Assembly (NCBI GenBank): GCA_007570785.1
Contig: ML660772.1
Coordinates: forward strand, 35,386,627 to 35,450,626
Source of the DNA: Antilocapra americana
Taxonomy: Eukaryota; Chordata; Mammalia; Artiodactyla; Antilocapridae
Direction: 5' to 3'
Length of the DNA: 64,000 nt
Shown here: positions 35,821 through 47,014 of the stretch, piece by piece
How positions within the stretch are numbered: the stretch's first letter is position 1
How the letters are laid out: each line of letters opens with the position of its first letter
Program-made: the position numbers and the translations under genes
The notes under the pieces: model-generated
Databases searched by the model: none
What the model saw: only the letters and a program-made list of their open reading frames with translations
What the model was told of the DNA's origin: nothing

Positions 35821-35826
35821 AATAGC

Positions 35827-35956
35827 TAGAAAAGTGAAAGAAAGTGAAAGTGAAGTCGCTCAGTCAGGTCCGACTCTTTGTGACCCCATGGACTGTACCC
35901 TACCAGGCTTCCCTGTCCATGGGATTCTCTAGGCAAGAGTGCTGGAGTGGATTGCC
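35827..35956 (-). repeat. BovA monomer SINE in the L1 3' part
   Basis: gaaagtgaagtcgctcagtc, tgaccccatggactgtaccc and gattctctaggcaagagtgc form a reversed BovA monomer between acaatagctag and agcaacctagatgcccatca, which are adjacent in intact L1. A few L1 bases were lost at the site. Confidence 0.87.
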
Positions 35957-36534
35957 ATAGCAACCTAGATGCCCATCAACAGATGAGGGATAAAGAAGTT
36001 GTGGTACATATACGCAATGGAATATTACTTAGCCATAAATAGGAACACATTTGAGTCAGCTCTAATGAGGTGGATGAACCTAGAACCTATCATACAGAGT
36101 GAAGTGAGTCAGAAAGAGAACGGTAAATATCATATTCTAACATACATGTATGGAATCTAGAAAAATGGTACTGAAGAATTTATTTACAGGTCAGCAATGG
36201 AGAAACAGACATAGAGAATAGACTTATGGACATGGGGAGAGGGGAGGAGAGGGTGAGATGTATGGAAAGAGTAACATGGAAACTTACATTACCATATGTA
36301 AAATAGATAGTCGAAGGGAATTTGCTGTATGGCTCAGGAAACTCAAACAGGGGCTCTGTATCAACCTAGAGGGGTGGGATTGGGAGGGAGATGGGAGGGA
36401 GGTTCAAAAGTGGGGGGGATATATATATACCTATGGCTGATTCATGTTGAGGTTTGACAGAAAACAACAAAATTCTGTAAAGCAATTTTCCTTCAATAAA
36501 AATAATAAATTAAAAAATAAAAATTTTTAAATAT

Positions 36535-36550
36535 TTAAAAAGCACCTGTT
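36535..36550. repeat. Right target-site duplication of the large L1
   Basis: ttaaaaagcacctgtt, matching 27571-27586 with one difference. Confidence 0.9.
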
Positions 36551-36620
36551 AAGGTTTCTACTGTGCAGAAATTCTCATTATTCTGTTGGCTGTATTAGTC
36601 TGTCAGATTTTCAAAGAGAA
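36551..36620. repeat. Continuation of the 100-bp repeat split by the L1
   Basis: aaggtttctactgtgcagaa, then ctgttggctgtattagtctgtcagat, continues the repeat begun at about 27558. The same series occurs at 41618-41712 (aaggtttctcccatgtaaaa, ctgctggctgtgtttgtcag). The family is unknown to me. Confidence 0.6.
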
Positions 36621-36829
36621 AGCAGTTCCGAAGAGGTAAAAAGAGTAAGAAACAGGAAGCTATTGACAGAAAAGGAATTCTGAAAAGGGAGGAACAGAAC
36701 TGGATGCAAAATTCAATCTACTTTTGACTAAAGCAGGCATCAACTTTTACATAACAGATGTGGTGATGAACACCTGCATTGAAAGGAACCAGAGCAGTGG
36801 CTTCCCAATGTGATAAGTTAGGATTTGTT

Positions 36830-37480
36830 GACCTGAAACAGACTGCCAGATATTTCTCAGCAAAGAGGAGTTTATTTGGCATCAGTTGTTCAGTCGCTCA
36901 GTCATCTCTGACTCCTTGCAACCCCATGGACTGCAGCACGCCAGGCTTCCCTGTCCTTCACTATTTCCCAGAGTTTGCTCAAACTCATGTCCACTGAATT
37001 GATGATGCCATCCAATCATCTCATCCTGTCACTCCCTTCTCCTCTTGCCTTCAATCTTTCCCAGCTCAGGGTCTTTTCCAACGAGTTGGCTCTTGGCATC
37101 AGGTGGCCAAAATATTGGAGCTTCAGCTGCAGCATCAGTCCTTCCAATGGCATCAGTAGAGAATTATAATTCTGTAGCCATGGTGAGCCACAGGCAGGTT
37201 CCCACAGGGAAAGGGAAAAATAAATCTTTTATAGAGGGAAAAGGCATTTGGGAGGTCTGTAGTAAACAAAGAGTCCATAGTTTTTCATTGACTGAGTCTT
37301 TGCCAGAAGAGAAGTCTTTCTTCTAGGGGCTTACTGGGCCCTGCTTTTGTTGCAGGGCATGGGAGCTCCCCCTTCTGGTTACCCAGCTGTATTTAACTGA
37401 GGTTTCTCTTAATTCGTTTTTACAGATTAAGCCTCAAGAGTCTCGGGCTCAAGATGATTCTCAGTCTCCAAAGAAAATCA
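36830..37480 (-). repeat. ERV-type solo LTR, copy 1, interrupted by BovB
   Basis: Shares an ordered set of phrases with 50360-50700: agactgccagRtatttctc, agagaattRYaRtt, gggaaag, aaacaaagRgtcc, ttttcattgRctgagtc and gagctcccccttctggtt. On the minus strand it has a TATA-like box (tataaaag, about 37226-37233), an upstream CCAAT-like site now tcaat, and aataaa at 36871-36876. That order and spacing fits an LTR. No gag, pol or env sequence lies beside it. A BovB fragment interrupts it. Confidence 0.65.
36877..37156 (-). mobile_element. BovB LINE fragment with 9-bp TSD
   Basis: The 36886-37147 insert is reversed BovB 3' sequence (agtttgctcaaactcatgtc, atgatgccatccaatcatct, caggtggccaaaatattgga). 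tggcatcag flanks it exactly at 36877-36885 and 37148-37156. A 5'-truncated 262-bp copy that landed in the LTR. Confidence 0.9.
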
Positions 37481-38069
37481 TTCTTCGTGTTGTGCTAATC
37501 TTGCAGTGACAAAGACAGAACTCGTAAGTTTTCATGACTTGCATAAGCATCAGCGTTTAAAAGCAAATATAGACTTCCTAGCTTAGAGTGGGCTTCATTT
37601 ATAATGCCTTACATGGGACCTGACTGAATAAGACCACCCTACATTTGCACTTTCATTAGAAGTGTGAGAAAACCTTGAAAAAACAATAACTCCGCCTAAA
37701 ATGTCACCAGAAGGGAAACCCACACTAATAAAATGTTTTGTTTGTGGGAATTTAAGAAACAACATGATATACAAAACTGCCTGTACTTAGTACACCAGGG
37801 TCAATAAAACCCCACATGTAACAGATTTAAAAGGGTAGGTAGGTTAGAAGGATACCAAAACTGAATATCAGACATCCCTGAGGTAGAAATAAGTGGCAGT
37901 GTAGAAGCTGGAAGTGGAGAGATTATAGGCAGACTAGTGAAAAATTATTATAGTAAATTAAGTCTCTTTATAGACACAGAATAGAGCAACTATTAACTGG
38001 TTATCAAGATCAGCTGTTAGCTGAAAATGTATTTATAAGGGCACATTCAAGGTTTTAAAATGACTTTCA
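37481..38069. other. Intergenic DNA, no gene seen
   Basis: No repeat or gene recognised. Confidence 0.5.
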
Positions 38070-38082
38070 AAAGCTATAGCTA

Positions 38083-39269
38083 CAAAGATAAACTCAAAAT
38101 GGATTAAAGATCTAAGCATAAGACCAGAAACTATAAAACTCCTAGAGGATAACATAGGCAAAACACGAATAAACAAATGGGACCTAATTAAAATTAAAAG
38201 CTTTTGCACAACAAAGGAAACTATAAGCAAGGTGAAAAGACAGCCTTCAGAATGGGAGAAAATAATAGCCAATGAAGCAACAGACAAACAATTAATCTCA
38301 AAAATTTACAAACAACTCCTGCAGCTCCATTCTAGAAAAATAAACAACCCAATTAAAAAGTGGGCCAAAGAACTTAACAGACATTTCTCCAAAGAAGATA
38401 TAAAAATGGCTAACAAACACATGAAAAGATGCTCAACATCACTCATTATCAGAGAAATGCAAATCAAAACCACAATGAGGTACCACTTTACACCAGTCAG
38501 AATGGCTGCCATCCAAAAGTCTACAAGCAATAAATGCTGGAGAGGATGTGGAGAAAAGGGAACCCTCTTACACTGTTGGTGGGAATGCAAACTAGTACAG
38601 CCACTATGGAAAACAGTGTGGAGGTTCCTTAAAAAGCTGCAAATAGACCTGCCATATGACCCGGCAATCCCACTGCTGGGCATATACACCGAGGAAACCA
38701 GAATTGAAAGAGCCACGTGCACCCCAATGTTCATCGCTGCATTGTTTACAATAGCCAGGACATGGAANNNNNNNNNNNNNNNNNNNNNNNNNNNNNNNNN
38801 NNNNNNNNNNNNNNNNNNNNNNNNNNNNNNNNNNNNNNNNNNNNNNNNNNNNNNNNNNNNNNNNNNNGATGGACGAAACTGGAGCCCATTATCCAGAGTG
38901 AAGTAAGCCAGAAGCAAAAACAACAATACAGTGTATTAACACATATATATGGAATTTAGAAAGACAGTAATGAGAACCCAACATGGGAGACAACAAAAGG
39001 AACGCAGATGTATAGAATAGACTTGTGGACTTTGTGGATGAGGGTAAGGGTGGGATGATATGGGAGAAGGGCATTGAAGCATGTTAATTGTCATGTGTCT
39101 AATCAATCGCCAGCCCAGGATTGATGCTCGGGACTGGTGCAGCGAGATTTCCTGGGGGGGAGGGAGGAGGGAGGGGGGACCCGGAGGGGAAGCATATGTA
39201 AACCCATGGTGATATCATGACAATGTATGGCAAAAACAATAATAAAAAAAAATAAATAAATAAATAAAT
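38083..39269 (+). mobile_element. Young 5'-truncated L1 with 13-bp TSD and assembly gap
   Basis: aaagctatagcta flanks it at 38070-38082 and 39270-39282. The sequence is very close to the inner L1 at 33180-34440: the ORF2 tail is open from 38232 to the gap and beyond ([56 protein letters not shown]). It lacks about 67 bases relative to that copy (after ggcaaaacac), so its frame start is disturbed. It ends in a G-rich 3' UTR and an (aaat)n tail. Confidence 0.93.
38768..38867. other. Assembly gap (100 N)
   Basis: Exactly 100 N, a common placeholder for unknown length. The homologous inner L1 has about 111 bases between the matching flanks (catggaa and gatggac), so the true gap is probably close to that size. 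Confidence 0.95.
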
Positions 39270-39365
39270 AAAGCTATAGCTAGCCTTCTAAAAAGAACAG
39301 TAATAGTAAATCTTTAATAGTGAATTAATGGTGACAATACTTTTTGCCTAGAGCATACCTGAGTA

Positions 39366-39785
39366 TATCCGTCTTCTAGGGCTGCCATAACAAAGTACCA
39401 CAAACCAGATGGCTTAAAACAACAGAAATTTATTCTCTCAGTCAGGCAGCTACAAGTCCAAAATCGTGTGTAGCCAGGGTTGTGCCCGAAAGCTGAGTGG
39501 CAGCCTTTCCCACCTCTGCCTGTCTTCTGGTGGTGGCCATAAATCCCTGGTGCTCCTCGGTTTACACCTACATCACCGCAACTGTCATCACACGGCATTC
39601 ACCCTCTGTGTCTCTTCGCATGTTTTCCTCCTCTTCCAAACACAGCAATCATATTGGGTTAGGACCTAATTGCTTTATCTTGATTACATCTACAGAGACC
39701 TTATTTCCAAACGAAGTCACATTTACAGGTGCTGGGGGTAGAACTTCCACAAATGTTTTTGAGAAACACAATTCAGCCCACAAGA
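39366..39785 (-). repeat. MLT1-type MaLR LTR, antisense
   Basis: Reversed MLT1 landmarks: agggctgccataacaaagta, gcttaaaacaacagaaattt, tctggtggtggccataaatc, atctacagagaccttatttc and gaaacacaattcagcccaca. An ancient ERVL-MaLR solo LTR without internal region. Confidence 0.88.
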
Positions 39786-41061
39786 CCCAGGATCCTTTCC
39801 CATGATCCAGCTTCTGGTGATAATCTAAAATAGGTTAAGTCCTAAAATAAAATTCTCCCAACCTCTAAAATAAATATTCCAAGCTCACTAATTCCAAATG
39901 AGACCTGACATCTGTCTTTCACCATAACCAATATTCTTTTGGTAATCTGATGAAACTAATCATATGGGCTCTGTTTCTAAAATACATTTACCCCTGATTT
40001 ACATCGCATGTAAATAGATTAGTACTTTATACATTCATACTTCTTTTGCTCCACCTATAGTTCCCTTACATGTGTGTTGTAAGGGACATTCTTGTTTGTT
40101 AGCTCCCAGAAGGCAGTTACTAATCAATGCTTTCTTCTCTCTTTCCTGTTAAGCTCTTGAGGGAGTCCTACAGCAGAGTTCTTTGGATTCCTAAAGATAA
40201 AATTTATACTTAGCAGCCTGGTGGGATTGATTCTATGTCAGGTAGGTTCACATGCAGCCACACATTATATTTGGAATCTTCTTTTACTTTCTAACTCAGA
40301 CTTTGAGCTAAATAACCGAAGTATAATAACCCACCTATTCCCTTATAAAGATTTTTATTTCAAAAATCCCACTGCCCTCCTTTTAACCTGATTTCCCTAA
40401 ACCTGTTATCCCATAATTACATCAAGCATTTCTCTATATGACTAAACACCAAATATGGCCAAGTTGTCTCCATTGACACTCCTGTGGCCCAGACAAATTA
40501 AGAAATATAGTTGAAAATCTGCTTAAGTGGTCCAGGAATATTTTCTTCATTGTCATCATTATCACACTCATTCCTGTCATCATTTACAAAGTGCTTAACA
40601 AGTATTTTCTTACCAAAAGCCCTGTAAGACAGGTAGTTTATCATCCTAATTTAATTTACAGACAAGAAAAACTAAAGTTCAAGGATTTTAAGTAACTCAC
40701 CCACGATCACACAGCAGTAAGTGGCGGAGCACCAGATGTCATGGCATCCAAGGAAGCTTATCTGCTTGAGGACACAGAGGACTCCAGGAGGCTCTTACCT
40801 ACCTTCACCCACAAGTGGCTGGTAGCTAGGGCCCAGATAAGATGCTGTGTTATAAAGAAAAGCTGTATGTATAGGAAGAAAAAATAAGTAGTTTAGTATT
40901 GGCTGTAGGTTATAGAGTAGTTGACAACCTCCTGATTAAGCAGGAAAGCTGTGCAAAATTAAGTTGAGAGAGGAAGAAAAACGAGGGACCTTTGAGGTCA
41001 TGCTTCTCTTCCAGACAACTCTAATTTGCTCTTTTCCCAATTAGATGAACTTTTCCTATTT
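39786..41061. other. Intergenic DNA with one MIR, no gene seen
   Basis: Unclassified apart from the MIR at 40545-40740. Confidence 0.5.
40545..40740 (-). repeat. MIR SINE, antisense
   Basis: catttacaaagtgcttaaca, gaaaaactaaagttcaagga and acagcagtaagtggcggagc are reversed MIR features. Confidence 0.8.
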
Positions 41062-41250
41062 GTTTTTGTTGTTGTTGTTTAGTTGCTCAGTCATATCCAA
41101 CTCTTTGCAACCCCATGGACTATAGTCTGCCAGGCTCTTCTATCCATGGGATTTCCCAGGCAAGGATACTGGAGTGGGTTGCCATTCCCTTCTCCAGGGG
41201 ATCTTCCCAACCCAGGGATCAAAACTGTGTCTCCTGCATTAGCAGTTCAC
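41062..41250 (-). repeat. Bov-tA/BovA SINE, reverse orientation
   Basis: Starts with (gtt)n then agttgctcagtcatatccaa, continues gatttcccaggcaaggatac and ctgcattagcag, and stops before the tRNA-like head. Confidence 0.87.
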
Positions 41251-41381
41251 TTTTATTTCTGAGGATTAATTTCCCTAAAAATGTCATGAGTGAGCCAATA
41301 CATAATAATGAGGAGAGAGAAGGGAAAAGAATGAAAATAAAAATACTAAGTTTAAAATAATGTTAGTCCTACAGAAAATGA

Positions 41382-41598
41382 AAAGGAGAGAGGGGGAGTG
41401 AAAGTTGCTCAGTTGTGTCTGACTCTTTGCAACCCCATGGACTTACATAGTTCATGGAATTCCCCAGGCCAGAATACTGGAGTGGGTAGCCGTTCCTTCT
41501 CCAGGGGATCTTCCCAACCCAGGGATCAAATCTAGGTCTCCCACATTGCAGGTAGATTCTTTACCAGATGAGCCACCAGGGAAGCCCAGAAAGGAGAG
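41382..41598 (-). mobile_element. Bov-tA SINE with 9-bp TSD, reverse orientation
   Basis: The SINE spans about 41396-41588 (agttgctcagttgtgtctga to gagccaccagggaagccc). aaaggagag flanks it at 41382-41390 and 41590-41598. Confidence 0.85.
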
Positions 41599-41617
41599 GG
41601 AATGAAAATGAAAATCT

Positions 41618-41712
41618 TTATAAAATCCCTATTAAAAGAACCTAGAAAGGTTTCTCCCATGTAAAAATTTACTCTCATTTTTCTGCTGGCTGTGTTTGTC
41701 AGATTTCCAGAA
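41618..41712. repeat. Second copy of the unclassified 100-bp repeat
   Basis: taaaatccctattaaaagaacct, then aaggtttctcccatg and ctgctggctgtgtttgtcagat, aligns with the sequence split by the large L1 at 27558-27586 and 36535-36615. Roughly four of five bases agree by eye. Confidence 0.6.
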
Positions 41713-42734
41713 AGTAAACAATGACATGTAAATTCCAAACGTGTACACCAAACAGTTTTCTGTTGCAAGCATAGGGCTCTAGGTTGTATGTACTGCCCTG
41801 CATTCTCTTTGGAAGAGAAAAATATTTGTTAGTGTTTGGTTTTTTTTTTTATCAAAAACACAACAGATCCTGATTGTAATTTTTGTAAATCAGTCATTTA
41901 AAGTATATATCAATCTGCCCTCATTCTGGCCAGTAAGACTTACTTTCTGTTTGAATACAAAAAATATATATATGCCATTTACTGATATATGGCTTCCTTT
42001 TTCAGAATCACTTTACATATGATAATGTTAAAAATACTATTAATATCTGCCACATAAAACCAAGAGGGATGGAATCAAAGACCACTCTGTAACCCTTACT
42101 AAAAATTTCATTTCAGGTATAATTTTCTGTTTTGCTTTCTGTTTGTCTGTTCTTCTTTTATTCCTTTCTTTTCCAAGAAATTTATTTACGTGATGAATTC
42201 AAAATATCTTAAGACAGAAGAGCTTCTGAGACTCTTTCTGCCAAGAGCTGGCTTGATGCAATCTTGACAAGTGAGAAGTTCACTTTGGCCTTTCACCCTT
42301 CTCATTTTTACCTCACTCTCTCTGCTTTTTAATGAATTTCTCACCAAATGGCTCTTGTTGTGTATATATGTTAATGTAATTAAGATATTTGAATTGTTTA
42401 AGTGGACTCTGGTAGATGCAGTGCTAAGCCTAGAAGAATAAATGTTGAGGATATTTAAATGGCTGAGATGATCAGGGAGAGCTTTTTGGTGAGTGCAATT
42501 TTTGGTGTTCCTCCAATCCTGCCATGAAGACTATGCTCTTCTACCTCCATTCCAGGCCTTAACTTGATAGTTCTCTTGGCTTTGGGCAGGACTCAGTTAA
42601 ACTTATCATATGTATGCCTAGCAAGAAGTGGGCCTCCCATCCATGTGTCTAATCATGATAACAGTAGTCTAATTTTTTTAAAGGAAAGACAGACCCTGAT
42701 CTGAGTTTGTTTCTTGGGTTTTTTTAATTAAAAA
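41713..42734. other. Intergenic DNA, no gene seen
   Basis: AT-rich, unclassified. Confidence 0.5.
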
Positions 42735-43072
42735 AATTATCTATTTATTTTGGTTATGCTGAGTCTTCATTGCTGCACAGGCTTTTTGCTAGTGGCAGCA
42801 AGCAGGGAATGCTCTCTAGTTGCAGTACAGGGGCCTCTTTGTGTTGGCTTCTCTTGCTGCAGAGCATGAGCTCCAGGGCAGGTGGGCTTCAGTAGTTGCG
42901 GCACACGGGCTCAGCAGTCGCAGCTTCCAGGCTCTAGAGCACAGGCTCAGCAGCTGTGGCTCCTGAGCTTAGTTGCCCTGCAGCGTGTGGGCTCGTCCCT
43001 GAGCAGGGATCGATTCTCTGTGTCCTGCATTGGCAGGTGAATTCTTTACCACTGAGCCAGGAGGGAAGCGTC
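42735..43072 (-). repeat. CHR-2-type tRNA-Glu SINE, antisense
   Basis: ttattttggttatgctgagt, gagcatgagctccagggcag, agttgccctgcagcgtgtgg and gaattctttaccactgagcc form the reversed cetartiodactyl CHR-2 layout. Confidence 0.85.
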
Positions 43073-43154
43073 AGCAGTATTATTTTTGAATTGTTATAGT
43101 ACATGTTCAAGACTTGCAGAGAATAAAGTAGTATCTATTCATCATGGCTGGTAT

Positions 43155-43440
43155 ATATTGAAACTTCCTAAGTATCAAGAATGTTCCAAGCATTTGACTG
43201 TTATTATCTCAGGTAATTCTCTCAAGAACCTTTTGAAGTAGGAATTAAGTTTATCATAGGAAATTGCTGATACTTGACTGCCTATAGCCTATAAAAATGA
43301 CAATTTCATATTTTAGACTAATACTATTACCCCATTCTATGGATGAGTAGACTGAGGCTTGTTAAGATTAAGGAATTTGCCTGAAATAAGTGATAGAGCC
43401 AAATATCTGAATCCAGGCAGTGTGGATTCAAAGCCCACAG
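43155..43440 (-). repeat. MIR SINE, antisense
   Basis: actgttattatctcaggtaa, ctcaagaaccttttgaagta, atggatgagtagactgaggc and tccaggcagtgtggattcaa. It is longer than usual, with about 60 bases of extra sequence in the middle. Confidence 0.75.
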
Positions 43441-43929
43441 TCTTAAAGCTGTTTGAATGACATAGTATATAACAGAATGCATTTGGACAAATATACACAT
43501 TTTTACTTGTATAAAAAACTCTCTAAAAACTGTTACATGTTCTTCATGTTCTTCATCAAGGACAGTTTCTCTTTTTGAATTAGTAATGCTTTTCCTTTTG
43601 ATACCCAAATACTTAGAGCCAAAATTTTGAAGAAAACATCACTATAATGAATTGTCCATTACTTTCCAAAAGATTTGACTCACCTAGTAATTAACCACTA
43701 GTTACTTTTCTGGCCTTTGTCATAGTAATTTTGAGGATTATCACAGGGCTCCAGCAGCCTGGAAATGATTCATCTAGGTCTGTGCAATTTGTTGGGTGGT
43801 TTCATTTATAGGAGAGTGGGGGTTAAGTAGATCCAACTCTAAGCCATAACCAAGATAGGGGAGACATGCGTTACTGGTTACCACCTATGCAGGCAGCCTA
43901 GGGAGATTTTTGGCTTTGTTTTTTTTTTT

Positions 43930-44116
43930 TTTTCTTTTTAATATGTATTTATGTATTTGCCTGCATCAGGTCTTTGTTGCAGCATGCAGGATCTTTGGTG
44001 TGGCATACAAACACTCAGTTGTGGCTTGTGGGATCTAGTTCCCTTACCAGTAATAGAACCCAGGTCCCCAGCATTGGGAGCAGAGTCTTAGCCGTTGGAC
44101 CACTGGGGAAGTCCCT
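43930..44116 (-). repeat. CHR-2-type SINE, antisense
   Basis: gtatttgcctgcatcaggtc, gttgtggcttgtgggatcta and ggaccactggggaagtccct. A shorter relative of the 42.7-kb element. Confidence 0.85.
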
Positions 44117-44225
44117 GGCTTTGTTTTATTTTTTCTCAGATGAATATGAGATGATCAGTGTCCCTGTTACCACTAAAATATACTCCTAACTCAGTGAAAA
44201 TACAAAAACCAGACAAGACATTCTA

Positions 44226-44434
44226 TGTGTGTTAGTCGCTCAGTCATGTCTGACTCTTTGCGACCCCATGAACTATAGCCCGCCAGGCTCCCCTGTCCAT
44301 GGGATTCTCCAGGTAAGAGTACTGGCGTGGGTTGCCACTCCCTTCTCCAGGGGACCTTCCCCACCCAGGGATTGAATCCGGATCTCCTGACTTGCTGGCA
44401 GATTCTCTGCCATCTGAGCCATGAAGGAAGCCCC
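44226..44434 (-). repeat. Bov-tA SINE, reverse orientation
   Basis: gttagtcgctcagtcatgtc through gattctctgccatctgagcc to aaggaagcccc. Imperfect flanking repeats gacattcta and gacatccta suggest the TSD. Confidence 0.92.
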
Positions 44435-44817
44435 ACGACATCCTAAATATGAATGATGTGCTTGATCTTGAACATATTATTATTGAACATAGAATGCTAA
44501 AAAGTAGAGCAAGCTATAGAATAAAAGAGATGAAGTGAAAGACTATCAGGCTGAAGAAAGGAAGAGCACAGAGACCCACTGAGGAAATGACTGATTCATT
44601 TTTCAGGATCTTTGGGTGAGGCAACTTCTTAGTGAAAAGAAGCAACTGAGAAAAGACATGTCTTATTACATGCCTTATTATTTTCATTGCTGTTATGTAT
44701 GCTTTCTTGATCTCAATTTATCTTGATAAGCATAGAATAATCATTAAAAATAAAGCCACTTTATGCTAAATAAAATCATAATCATTTTGATATAAGTAAT
44801 TGGCACATGATGTACAA

Positions 44818-44961
44818 CAGTGGTTTTCAGTTCTGTCTGCACACTGTACATTTAAAAATTACTTATTTCTCCTAAAATCAAATAATGCAGCATTTCTGAG
44901 AGTAGAGACAGGTATCTCTTCCCAAGTTATTGTATTGTGCAACCAACACTGAAGACCACTG
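44818..44961. mobile_element. MER5A-type hAT (Charlie) MITE
   Basis: Starts cagtggttttcagt and ends actgaagaccactg, inverted termini matching at 13 of 14 positions. It is 144 bp and internally AT-rich, as expected for this non-autonomous DNA transposon. The 8-bp target duplication is only partly recognisable. Confidence 0.8.
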
Positions 44962-47011
44962 GTCAACAAGAATATTTATTTCTATGGAAAGAAGAGAAAC
45001 TGCAGAATTCAAAACTCTTTACAATTTCACTTATTTTCTATTCCATCCTACATTCCAATAGAAGCACAATCAATATGATACCCAAACAGGCATATTGTTT
45101 CATAGGATTCATTTTCTTGTGATGAACAAGTTTAGCTCAACTGCTAGCTAGGAAAAGCCAGCACTGACCCTAGGATTCAGCCAACATAAAACAGAGAAAG
45201 CAGTAACCAAAAATAAAAAAAGTTCATCTGCACACCCAGCCTCCAGATGTTGTTTTCCAATACCACTCTTCAATTTAAAAAAAAGAACTAGATCTCTCAG
45301 AGAAATGGCTGAGTCTGGGACCGGGGCAGGAAATATACAAGATGAGACTGGACCATCTTCTAGTGAAAGAAAGCAAGCAAACACCAAAACATGCACACAT
45401 GCACACCCCAGAAAACAGTAAGGAGGAATAAGGGAGTGAACTGAAAGAGTTCCCAATGAACAAAGCTGAAACAACCTGAGCAATAAAATAAAGTGGTATT
45501 GATTATAATCCAGAGTATTTTCTAATCTATAGATTGGTACTAACATAAATAATTGATTTAATCAATAAAGAAACTGGAGGAGAAAAGACAAATCTCTCAT
45601 GCAGAAGAATTCCAAATAATTATATAACTACTCCTCCCTTGATGAGGTGGGAAATAACTCCCCACTCCCTGTATGTGTACAATGCTTTATAAACATGTAT
45701 AAATCACCGCACATATGTCACAAGTTAGGATCCCTGGAAAACAGCCTCTGAGATGGAGATTATCAAGCCAGAGATTTATTTGGCAGTGTCTTTGGAAAAA
45801 ACAACTGTGGAAGGGAGTTAAAGGAAGCAGGGTGGACCAGGGAAGAAGTTGATCGGCAGTGCAGTCTTAGTGGAGGTCTCAGACAACAACCATCCAGGGA
45901 GTTTTGAAACAGAAATGTCCCTCCAGAGTTGTCCTGCTTTGGGGGGAGGGGGCAGGTCTTTCTGTAACTACACTGAGTAGTCATTGGATGCAAGACACCC
46001 TTCGGAGAAGGTCTTGACCTTGAGAGCAAAGCAGCTCTCTTCTGCTGAGGCCATCCACGGGGGGTGGGGTTGTGGGGGTGGCAGCAAAATCTAAGGGCTT
46101 TTTACTGACCATGCTCCTAGCACCTGAGACTAGATCCTTTATTCCTGAAAGGGACCAGGCAGCGCATCACAGTGTCTCCCACAACATGGCTTATGTGTGG
46201 TACTTTTCACAGTAAAAAAATATCTTAAAGAAAAGAAAATGGGCAAAGCAGGAAGGCCAGGGTGTAAAAGGGAATCATTTAGGAGTGTTGCAGAATCTTC
46301 GACAAGACAGGACAAAGTCAAGAACCTAATGTGATGAGGCAGGATGTGGAAGAAAACTGAACACTGAGTTAGGAGTGTTCATCCATAGAGTAATAAGTGA
46401 GTTTTCCACTGGTAGAGGAAAAACAAGTGAATCGGATGTGACTAGGTAACATTACCCAGACTACCATGATTAACAAACAGTGGAGTCAGCAGAGTGAGTT
46501 AGGTTGACAACTCCCAGGAAGCTAATGTTGCAAATTTGGTTTCTGCTTTGTCCCCATGAACTGTAAGGGAAAAACGTGGATGAGAATTTTTATTCTGTGT
46601 CCAAGATGTTCTGTATTCCTTTGATTATACAACAGAAAGGGATCCAATATGGTAGTGATAGATATGTCAAGGATCCTAGTTTTGAAATAATGCTCATATG
46701 ATAGCAAGAAATCACTTTGTCTTCTACTGCCAATCATCTTGTCACAATAGATTCTATTTATTAGCCCTGTCACTATGAACCAGATACCATTTTAAAAGGC
46801 TTTATGAATATTGCATCATTCATTCCACACAGCAGCTAAGTGGGTAGGTGCTACAATTATTTTCATTTGATTGATAAGAAAACCAATCACTTACTCCAAG
46901 GGTGTAATAGGATGACTATTAAATTTAAGCAGCTTGGTGCCAGAGACCATCTTCTGTCTGAACATGCAACTGCTTCCCAGAGATGGGAAGACATCAACAT
47001 AGGTGGTGCTG
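44962..47011. other. Intergenic DNA, no gene seen
   Basis: No gene. A purine-rich stretch at 45750-46130 may be an old LTR-like repeat (gagatttatttggcagtgtc) that I cannot name. The 132-codon minus-strand frame at 45148-45546 has no known motif and no splice or promoter context. A MIR remnant lies at 46790-46960. Confidence 0.5.
46790..46960 (-). repeat. MIR-like SINE remnant, antisense
   Basis: gcatcattcattccacacag, tgggtaggtgctacaattat and tgattgataagaaaacc suggest a reversed MIR, strongly diverged. Confidence 0.5.
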
Positions 47012-47014
47012 TTT

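Larger units (their letters stand above)
27587..36534 (+). mobile_element. Large bovine-type L1 insertion with 16-bp TSD, containing nested insertions
   Basis: It starts with gaagatggcggaggagtagg, the usual L1 5' terminus, and ends in an A-rich tail after aaagcaattttccttcaata. The repeat ttaaaaagcacctRtt flanks it at 27571-27586 and 36535-36550 with one mismatch, so everything between came from one insertion plus later nested events. Order: 5' UTR (27587 to about 29340), T-rich tandem duplication (29347-30330), second half of ORF1 (about 30331-30830), ORF2 endonuclease (about 30880-31400), ORF2 middle with many stops, nested L1 (32648-34482), ORF2 RT (34483-35170), a deletion, the ORF2 end, a BovA SINE (about 35827-35956) and the 3' UTR. 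It cannot be active: ORF1 is partial and ORF2 is broken. Confidence 0.9.

Noticed and set aside
45148..45546. 132-codon minus-strand frame, partly hydrophobic
   Set aside because: No recognisable domain, no nearby promoter or splice signals; expected by chance in 64 kb.
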